Origin: an uncultured Acidimicrobiales bacterium
GTDB lineage: Bacteria > Actinomycetota > Acidimicrobiia > Acidimicrobiales > Aldehydirespiratoraceae
Assembly (NCBI GenBank): GCA_905480195.1
Contig: CAJQPN010000045.1
Coordinates: 1 to 57,133, forward strand
Reading direction: 5' to 3'
Length of the DNA: 57,133 bases
The notes below the pieces were generated by a model that had not been told where the DNA came from, did not search any database, and worked only from the letters and a program-made list of their open reading frames with translations. Below are positions 51,989 to 57,133 of the stretch, piece after piece (position 1 is the first letter of the stretch; every line of letters begins with the position of its first letter). The position numbers were made by a program, and so were the translations under genes.

Positions 51989-53425
51989 TCAGCTGAAAAG
52001 GGTCGATGCAGGGATGAGGCCACCGGCACCGTCGGTGATCATGATCTGGTCGAGTCCGATGACGCTGGGGTGCTCGTGGCCCATGGCGTGGGACAGCGAG
52101 AGCAGATCGTTTCGGAGCGAGCGGATGTAGCCGTCGACGCGCGCTGCCTTATCGGTGGGATCGAGGCCTCTGACGAGCCAGTTGCGCTGGGTTGCAACGC
52201 CGGTGGGGCAGTGGCCGGTATGGCACTTCTGAGCCTGAATACAGCCGACGGCGAGCATCGCCTCTCGGGCGACACCGATCATGTCGACTCCCATCGCCAT
52301 CGCCAGCGCCGCTTCGGGCGCGAAGCCGAGTTTGCCGGCACCACCGAAGACGATCCGATCGCCGAGCGCGTGGGCGACGAACGCGCGTCGCACAACTGGG
52401 AAGGCCTGACGGAACGGGAGTGCAACATGATCCGAAAAGACCAGCGGTGCCGCGCCCGTGCCTCCTTCGCCGCCGTCTACCGCCACATAGTCTGGGCCCC
52501 GGCCGGTAGCTGCCATGTGCTCGGCGAGCTCGTCCCAGAAGGCTGCTCCACCCACTGCTGACTTGATGCCAACGGGTAACCCGCTTGCAGAGGCGATCGA
52601 CTCGACGAAATCGACGAGCCCTGCCACGTCAGCGAACGTTCGATGGCGGGCTGGGCTTCGAACAGTGACCCCAACTGCTACTCCTCGAGTTGCTGCGATC
52701 TCTGGCGTGACCTTCCCTCCGGGGAGCACGCCTCCGAGTCCGGGCTTGGCGCCTTGGGACAGCTTGATCTCGATGGCGCGAACCGGTAGCCCCTCGATTG
52801 AAGCGAGCATGGTGTCGAGCGAGAAATCGCCGTGGACATCGCGTGCGCCGAAGTAGCCAGTGCCCAGCTGGAAGACCAGGTCGCCTCCGTTGTCGTGATG
52901 GCTCGAGATTCCGCCTTCACCAGTGTTGTGGAGGCATCCAGCGAGTCTGGCACCGCGATTCAGGGCGGTGATCGCTGCGCTCGAGAGCGACCCGAAGCTC
53001 ATCGCTGAGATGCCGACGATTGACTGGGGACGGAAGGCCTGGTCGCGGGCTCGCCATTCTCCCAGGACCTTCGCGCAGGCGATCTCGTCGCCAGCATCAG
53101 TGTCGACGGGGAACGGATCGTGGTGGAAGAACGGGTACCCGGGCTGTTCGAAATGGTTATCGGTTCCGAAGCTGGAATAGTTGTTTTCGCCTTTTGCCGA
53201 CGCGTAGATCCAGCGGCGCTGGTCGCGAGAGAAGGGACGCTCTTCGTCGTTGTCGGTAACGATGTACTGCCGGAGCTCGGGTCCGATTGACTCGAGTGCG
53301 TACCGCAAGTGTCCGATCACTGGGAAGTTGCGCAGGATCGTATGCCGCTTCTGGGTCACGTCGTAGAGCGCGACTGCGGCGATGACTACGCCGATGCCGA
53401 CGAGGATCCAGAGCCACGAGTTCAC
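51989..53425 (-). CDS. FMN-binding glutamate-synthase-family membrane protein
   Basis: 478 aa related to the FMN/synthase domain of glutamate synthase. N-terminal TM helix (LWILVGIGVVIAAVALYDV), then HTILRNFPVIGHLRYALESI, GISAMSFGSLSSAAITALN, NTGEGGISSHH, IEIKLSQGAKPGLGGVLPG, the FMN-binding VDGGEGGTGAAPLVF and the cysteine cluster CIQAQKCHTGHCPTGVATQ, typical of the 3Fe-4S site. No glutaminase domain and no gltD neighbour, so it is not a classical GOGAT; the reaction of this family is unsettled. GTG 53425 is favoured by TACCGT 6 nt upstream; an ATG at 53479 is also in frame. Confidence 0.88.
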   Translation of the reverse strand: MNSWLWILVGIGVVIAAVALYDVTQKRHTILRNFPVIGHLRYALESIGPELRQYIVTDNDEERPFSRDQRRWIYASAKGENNYSSFGTDNHFEQPGYPFFHHDPFPVDTDAGDEIACAKVLGEWRARDQAFRPQSIVGISAMSFGSLSSAAITALNRGARLAGCLHNTGEGGISSHHDNGGDLVFQLGTGYFGARDVHGDFSLDTMLASIEGLPVRAIEIKLSQGAKPGLGGVLPGGKVTPEIAATRGVAVGVTVRSPARHRTFADVAGLVDFVESIASASGLPVGIKSAVGGAAFWDELAEHMAATGRGPDYVAVDGGEGGTGAAPLVFSDHVALPFRQAFPVVRRAFVAHALGDRIVFGGAGKLGFAPEAALAMAMGVDMIGVAREAMLAVGCIQAQKCHTGHCPTGVATQRNWLVRGLDPTDKAARVDGYIRSLRNDLLSLSHAMGHEHPSVIGLDQIMITDGAGGLIPASTLFS

Positions 53426-53431
53426 GACGGA

Positions 53432-53437
53432 ACGGTA
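53432..53437 (-). promoter_or_regulatory. Leaderless -10 element of the FMN glutamate-synthase-like gene (TACCGT)
   Basis: TACCGT on the minus strand with 6 nt to the GTG. Confidence 0.4.
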
Positions 53438-53519
53438 GTGGATGCGCTGCTTCTCCGGGGGGGCACCCGTTCGAAGCATCGGCCCGGCTCGATGATCGAC
53501 CCGTGAAGGGCGTGCATCG

Positions 53520-54035
53520 TCAGGCCAAGCGCTGGGTTTGCCACAACTGCAACGTCTCGCCGCGGATCAACTCGTCGTCCTGGTGGCGGAAGCCGAGTTT
53601 GCGAAGCACTGGGCCTGCCGCTGAATTGTCAGGGTGGACGATCGCATGGATCTCGTGACCGGCGTAGCGCGTCCACGCGTCGAAGACGATCAAATGGCCG
53701 GCTTCAGTCGCCACTCCTTTGCCCCAGTTTCGCTGGTTGATGATGATGCTGAGCTCTACTGCGGCGTTGCTGACCTCGGTCGCCGGTTGCAGGCCACCTT
53801 GGCCGAGAAAGGCGCCTGAGGAGGCGTCGCGGATCGCCCAGAGTCCCCAGCCGTTGGCAGTCCAGCATCGCTGGTTGGCTTCCAGCGCGCGGGCGGTGCT
53901 GGCTCGGTCGCGGGTTGCGCCGTCGACGTACCTCATCACCCGAGCGTCAGCGAAGATGGCGGTAGCCTCATCGAGATCAGCCGGACTGAGGGGCAGCATC
54001 ACGAAACGTTTGGAGCGAAGCGAAGGTGCGACCAT
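53520..54035 (-). CDS. GNAT family N-acetyltransferase (RimJ/RimL-like)
   Basis: 171 aa, Acetyltransf_3 subgroup. Begins with the usual LRSKRFVMLPLSPADLDEA, then WAIRDASSGAFLGQGGL, the acetyl-CoA-binding motif region INQRNWGKGVATEAGHLIV and the closing AIVHPDNSAAGPVLRKLGF. Acetylates an amine of a protein or small molecule from acetyl-CoA; the acceptor is unknown. The ATG was chosen at the family start; an upstream frame overlapping the divergent gene is random. Confidence 0.87.
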   Translation of the reverse strand: MVAPSLRSKRFVMLPLSPADLDEATAIFADARVMRYVDGATRDRASTARALEANQRCWTANGWGLWAIRDASSGAFLGQGGLQPATEVSNAAVELSIIINQRNWGKGVATEAGHLIVFDAWTRYAGHEIHAIVHPDNSAAGPVLRKLGFRHQDDELIRGETLQLWQTQRLA

Positions 54036-54087
54036 CGCGCGATCGTGCCACTCTGGGAGCGAGAGAGCGAACGAAACGGAGTCTCCG

Positions 54088-54579
54088 ATGCCGATTGAGG
54101 TCGAGCCGATCACCGGTTCTGCCGGAGCCGGGGTATGCGGTGTCGATCTGGCCGATGTGTCGATCGGCCCCGCTGAGGAGCTCCGCAAGGTGTGGCTCGA
54201 TCACAAGGCGCTCGTTGTCCACGACCAGTCGATCAGCCGGACTGCACCTGTCGGTTTTGGCCGACGATTCGGTGACCTGGAGGTGCACCCGTTCACCGAG
54301 AGGGACAGCGAACATCCCGAAACCGGCCAGCGAGGCATCTTCACGAATCGCTCCTTCGTTTCACACATCGAGGGGGTGGATCGCAACGAGTCGGACGAGA
54401 TCATCGGTCATCTCGAACGCCAGATCATGAGCCCATCCGGTCAGTGCCGCATTCGGTGGCTCAAGGACACGCTCGTCATGTGGGACAACCGGGCGGTTCA
54501 GCACGCTGCAACCAACGACGTCCTCCCCGAACATCGTCGTATGGAACGCGTAATCATCGTCGGCGATCGACCGTGCTGA
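54088..54579 (+). CDS. TauD/TfdA-family dioxygenase with internal deletion
   Basis: 163 aa, where the family has about 270-290. The N-terminus is normal (MPIEVEPITGSAGAGVCGVD, HKALVVHDQSI, GDLEVHPFTERDSEHPE) and so is the C-terminus (TGQRGIFTNRSFVSHIEG, VMWDNRAVQHAATND, RMERVIIVGDRP). The central about 110 residues, including the iron-binding His-x-Asp, are missing. The junction HPE-TGQRG looks like fusion of two short HPE repeats, so an in-frame deletion between direct repeats is likely. Without two of three iron ligands it cannot be an active 2-oxoglutarate dioxygenase. GGAG upstream of ATG; the stop overlaps the next start. Confidence 0.8.
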   Translation: MPIEVEPITGSAGAGVCGVDLADVSIGPAEELRKVWLDHKALVVHDQSISRTAPVGFGRRFGDLEVHPFTERDSEHPETGQRGIFTNRSFVSHIEGVDRNESDEIIGHLERQIMSPSGQCRIRWLKDTLVMWDNRAVQHAATNDVLPEHRRMERVIIVGDRPC

Positions 54580-55403
54580 TGGCGTCGGCGTTTGGCCCCG
54601 TTGTCTCGGCCGCGTGGTTGGCCGAGAACTTCGCAGAGGTGGTGGTCGTCGACTGCCGCTGGTCGCTCACCGACGGCCCTGGGCGCGAAGCCTATGAGGA
54701 AGCACACCTACCCTCGGCCGTGTTCGCCGATCTCGATGTCGACTTGTCCGCACCGCCCTCGGCTGCCGGGGGGCGCCACCCCTTGCCAACGCCAGAAATG
54801 TTCGCAGCGGCGATGGGTCGGCTCGGGGTGGGCGACGACAGCCGCGTGGTCGTCTACGACGATGCGGGTGGCACCGTCGCTGCCCGTCTGTGGTGGATGC
54901 TCGACGTGCTCGGACGCCCAGCTGCGGTGCTCGACGGCGGTCTCGCCGGGTGGGAAGGACCACTCGAGTCCGTTCGGGTCAGCCCCGAGCCGGTGTCGTT
55001 CACCGCGATTCCATGGCCGGCTGACCGCCTGATCTCAACGTCTGACCTCGCAGCGTCTCTCGACTCGGACCTGGTGATTCTCGATGCGCGTGCTCCGGAC
55101 CGATATGCCTATGGAGGTCCGATCGATCCCCGGCCTGGCCATGTTCCGACGGCCCGCAACGCACCAGCAGGAGCCAATCTCGTCGACGGTCACTTCCGGT
55201 CGGCCGAAGAGCTCGCCGACCACTACGCCTCGATCGGCGCCCACGACGAGGCCGAAGTCGTCGCCTATTGCGGCAGCGGGGTCAGCGCCTGCGCCGACTT
55301 GATCGGCTTGCGAATCGCTGGCCTACCCGATGCCCGACTTTTCGTCGGCTCGTGGTCGGCTTGGGGTGCCGACGATGATCTTCCGAACGAGGTCGGCCCG
55401 TAG
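54579..55403 (+). CDS. Thiosulfate/3-mercaptopyruvate sulfurtransferase
   Basis: 274 aa with two rhodanese domains. The N-terminal domain is inactive (VVVVDCRWSLTDGPGREAYEEAHL, GRHPLPTPEMFAAAMGRLGV, VVVYDDAGGTVAARLWWML). The C-terminal domain has the active cysteine in VAYCGSGVSACADLIGL. CGSGV is the loop type of mercaptopyruvate sulfurtransferases rather than the basic CRKGV of rhodanese. Transfers sulfur to thiophilic acceptors. The ATG overlaps the stop of the deleted TauD gene (TGATG), so they are cotranscribed; a GTG two codons earlier is possible. Confidence 0.9.
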   Translation: MASAFGPVVSAAWLAENFAEVVVVDCRWSLTDGPGREAYEEAHLPSAVFADLDVDLSAPPSAAGGRHPLPTPEMFAAAMGRLGVGDDSRVVVYDDAGGTVAARLWWMLDVLGRPAAVLDGGLAGWEGPLESVRVSPEPVSFTAIPWPADRLISTSDLAASLDSDLVILDARAPDRYAYGGPIDPRPGHVPTARNAPAGANLVDGHFRSAEELADHYASIGAHDEAEVVAYCGSGVSACADLIGLRIAGLPDARLFVGSWSAWGADDDLPNEVGP

Positions 55404-55505
55404 CGTTCGGCTGCCCAGCGCGTGCGTGTCCGAGCGCGAGCGCAGAGGTGAGGGTTATCGCTCGTCGACCGGAGGATGGGCTGCGTCAGCCTGCAGGACC
55501 GCTAC

Positions 55506-55511
55506 TACTGT
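55506..55511 (+). promoter_or_regulatory. Leaderless -10 element of the LLM oxidoreductase (TACTGT)
   Basis: TACTGT with 7 nt to ATG 55519; it supports that start over longer frames reaching into the sulfurtransferase gene. Confidence 0.45.
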
Positions 55512-55518
55512 CGGTTGC

Positions 55519-56553
55519 ATGGAATTCGACCTGATGACCGGCGGCGCCGCGAACTCGTGGAGCCAGTCGGCTGACTTCGCTAAACAGTTGCAGGACACCG
55601 GTTTTTCTGGGCTCCTTTACACCGAGACGAGTTCGGTGCCTTGGATGAGCATCACGGCGGCGGCGATGGCGGCGCCAGAGATGTTCTTCACGACCGGGAT
55701 TGCCGTGGCGTTTCCTCGCTCACCAATGGTCTCGGCTGCGGTTGCCTACGAGATCAATGGCAACACGGGTGGCCGGTTCCGGCTTGGACTGGGTTCGCAG
55801 GTGAAGGCTCACGTCGAACGTCGATATGCGACCGAATTCGATCGTCCGGCTGCTCGTCTACGCGATTACATCCTGGCGGTGAAAGCGTGCTTCCGGGCGT
55901 TTAACCGGGAGGAGAAGCTCAGCCATGACGGCGAGTTCTACACTCTGTCGCTCCTGCCCCCTGATTGGGCTCCCCGGCCGCACGACCATCCGATGTCCGT
56001 CGACATCTCAGCGGTTGGTCCAATCATGACGAAGGTTGCTGGCGAGGTTGCCGACGGTGTGCACGTGCACCCGCTTCACTCGATGCCCTACATCGAGAAC
56101 CGCCTGCTCCCGGGCCTGGCCGAGGGCGCAGCGACGGCGGATCGTGACGTGGCCGAGATCGAGCTCATCGTGCCCGTGTTCGCGTGTCCGGGTGATTCAC
56201 CGGAAGAACGGGCCGAATACGTCGCAACTGCGAAACGCCAGATCGCGTTCTACGGCTCGACCCCGAATTACCACTTTCAATTCGATGATCTCGGTTTCGA
56301 GGGCACGACCGGGCGCATCCGCGAAAAGTTCAAGGCCGGTGAGATGGACACGATCGGCGACGTCATCACCGACGAAATGCTCGAGCACTACGCAGTTGTC
56401 GGGGCTTGGGACGAGATGGCAGACAAGTTACTCAACCGCTATCGCGGCACTGCGGGGCGGGTTGTGATCTACCTCGGCGAATCCCAGATGCGCAGTGACC
56501 CCAACCACCTAGCAAGGTGGGGTGAGATCGCTCGGGCGGTCCGCGCTGGCTGA
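55519..56553 (+). CDS. LLM-class (luciferase-like) F420-dependent oxidoreductase
   Basis: 344-aa TIM-barrel flavin/F420 oxidoreductase of the luciferase-like superfamily, close to the TIGR03617 type. Features: MEFDLMTGGAANSWSQSADF, DTGFSGLLYTET, TTGIAVAFPRSPMVSAAVAY, GRFRLGLGSQVKAHVERRY and DGVHVHPLHSMPYIENRLLP. F420 rather than FMN use is inferred from the actinobacterial setting; neither is proved by the sequence. Downstream, the convergent thioesterase begins 4 nt after its stop. Confidence 0.87.
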   Translation: MEFDLMTGGAANSWSQSADFAKQLQDTGFSGLLYTETSSVPWMSITAAAMAAPEMFFTTGIAVAFPRSPMVSAAVAYEINGNTGGRFRLGLGSQVKAHVERRYATEFDRPAARLRDYILAVKACFRAFNREEKLSHDGEFYTLSLLPPDWAPRPHDHPMSVDISAVGPIMTKVAGEVADGVHVHPLHSMPYIENRLLPGLAEGAATADRDVAEIELIVPVFACPGDSPEERAEYVATAKRQIAFYGSTPNYHFQFDDLGFEGTTGRIREKFKAGEMDTIGDVITDEMLEHYAVVGAWDEMADKLLNRYRGTAGRVVIYLGESQMRSDPNHLARWGEIARAVRAG

Positions 56554-56557
56554 TCGG

Positions 56558-56977
56558 TCATCGCTGCGGCATCACATAGGTGCCTTGCGCAGTTGCCACA
56601 AGTCTGTCGGGTTCGTCATCGACCCAGATCTTCACGGTGCCGACGATCATCAACCGACCCGCCTTGTCGAGATCAGCTCGTGCCCACAGGGTGCGCCCCT
56701 GCGCCGGGCGAAGGAAGCGGATCGATAGGTCTGAGGTGAGCGCCATCGGTTCGATGCGGTTGACGGTTCCGAAGCTCAGGTACCAGAGCACGACGTCGGC
56801 CATCGAGAACATGGTCGGACCCGGTACGAAACCACCCGGCCGAAGGTTCTCCTGATTGATCACTTGTGTGGCCGTCGCATGACGTGGGCCGATGTCGGTG
56901 CACAGGTGCGGGGTATCGGCCCAGTGTTGCCGCACGCCGGCGTTGATGGCGTCAGGGGTGAGGGAGAAGTCGGACAC
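56558..56977 (-). CDS. PaaI-type hotdog thioesterase
   Basis: 139 aa single hotdog domain. Segments: NQENLRPGGFVPGPTMFSMA (substrate-pocket helix with Gly-Pro turn), WYLSFGTVNRIEPMALTSDL, RFLRPAQGRTLWARADLD and ATAQGTYVMP. Hydrolyses acyl-CoA thioesters; chain preference unknown. Start uncertain: GTG 56977 matches the domain edge but has no clear signal, while a TTG at 57031 has a near -10 (TAGCGA) 6 nt upstream. Confidence 0.8.
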   Translation of the reverse strand: MSDFSLTPDAINAGVRQHWADTPHLCTDIGPRHATATQVINQENLRPGGFVPGPTMFSMADVVLWYLSFGTVNRIEPMALTSDLSIRFLRPAQGRTLWARADLDKAGRLMIVGTVKIWVDDEPDRLVATAQGTYVMPQR

Positions 56978-57053
56978 GACTGCATATTGGCGGGCTGCGC
57001 GACGGCTGTCGAACCCGGTTGGTGATCGCAACGTCGGTCGCTAGGGTCTGTTC

Positions 57054-57130
<77 letters not shown>

Positions 57131-57133
57131 ACG

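Overview
The window is a gene-dense, GC-rich actinobacterial chromosome segment. Two WhiB regulators, a menaquinone-type SdhCAB operon, a UPF0182 giant membrane protein, a DUF2342 metalloprotease, an F420-type luciferase-like oxidoreductase and many leaderless-looking promoters point to Actinobacteria. The mixture with MreB and several proteins of the Ilumatobacter type suggests class Acidimicrobiia; this is inferred from protein character, not from a phylogeny. No phage, IS element or CRISPR array was seen. Almost all of the sequence is coding; only one gap exceeds 300 bases (32486-32831).

Layout. 1-6.5 kb: end of sucC, sucD, a cell-wall amidase lipoprotein, purH, a PlsC-like acyltransferase and icd. 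6.6-10.2 kb: a two-gene heterodimeric ABC exporter whose second gene carries a frameshift. 10.1-17.9 kb: GT87 glycosyltransferase, PAS-PAS-GGDEF cyclase, mdh, an Fpg/Nei glycosylase, SCP2, RDD, the PopT (DUF368) lipid-carrier transporter and an alpha/beta hydrolase. 18-23.2 kb: an IlvX-like ThDP enzyme and sdhCAB. 23.3-31.8 kb: a GH2-like protein, a MoxR ATPase and its VWA partner, with a TetR-MaoC-GH1-like operon on the opposite strand between them. 32-33.1 kb: whiB, tatA, whiB. 33.3-38.7 kb: a tightly coupled ROK kinase-ppk1-Nudix-MFS operon. 38.7-51.1 kb: DUF2342 protease, membrane-anchored Rossmann protein, PDZ protease-like protein, moaE, mreB, HEAT protein, PDZ-Lon protease, a DivIVA-like coiled-coil protein and UPF0182. 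51.4-57.1 kb: a frameshifted lipoprotein, an FMN glutamate-synthase-like protein, GNAT, a deleted TauD, a sulfurtransferase, an LLM oxidoreductase, a thioesterase and initiator tRNA-Met.

Functionally, sucCD, icd, mdh and sdhCAB give much of the TCA cycle in 23 kb. The envelope is well represented: amidase, PopT, MreB, PlsC, Lon-PDZ and UPF0182.

Main points to follow up: (1) about half of the non-operonic starts have a TANNNT -10 hexamer 6-8 nt upstream, implying widespread leaderless mRNAs and fixing several starts; (2) mreB can only start at a CTG codon; (3) four genes keep an enzyme fold but have lost catalytic or metal-binding residues (GH1-like, GH2-like, HtrA-like, internally deleted TauD); (4) two further genes carry 1-nt frameshifts; (5) a DivIVA-like protein ends in a cysteine motif resembling phage MuF-type proteins.
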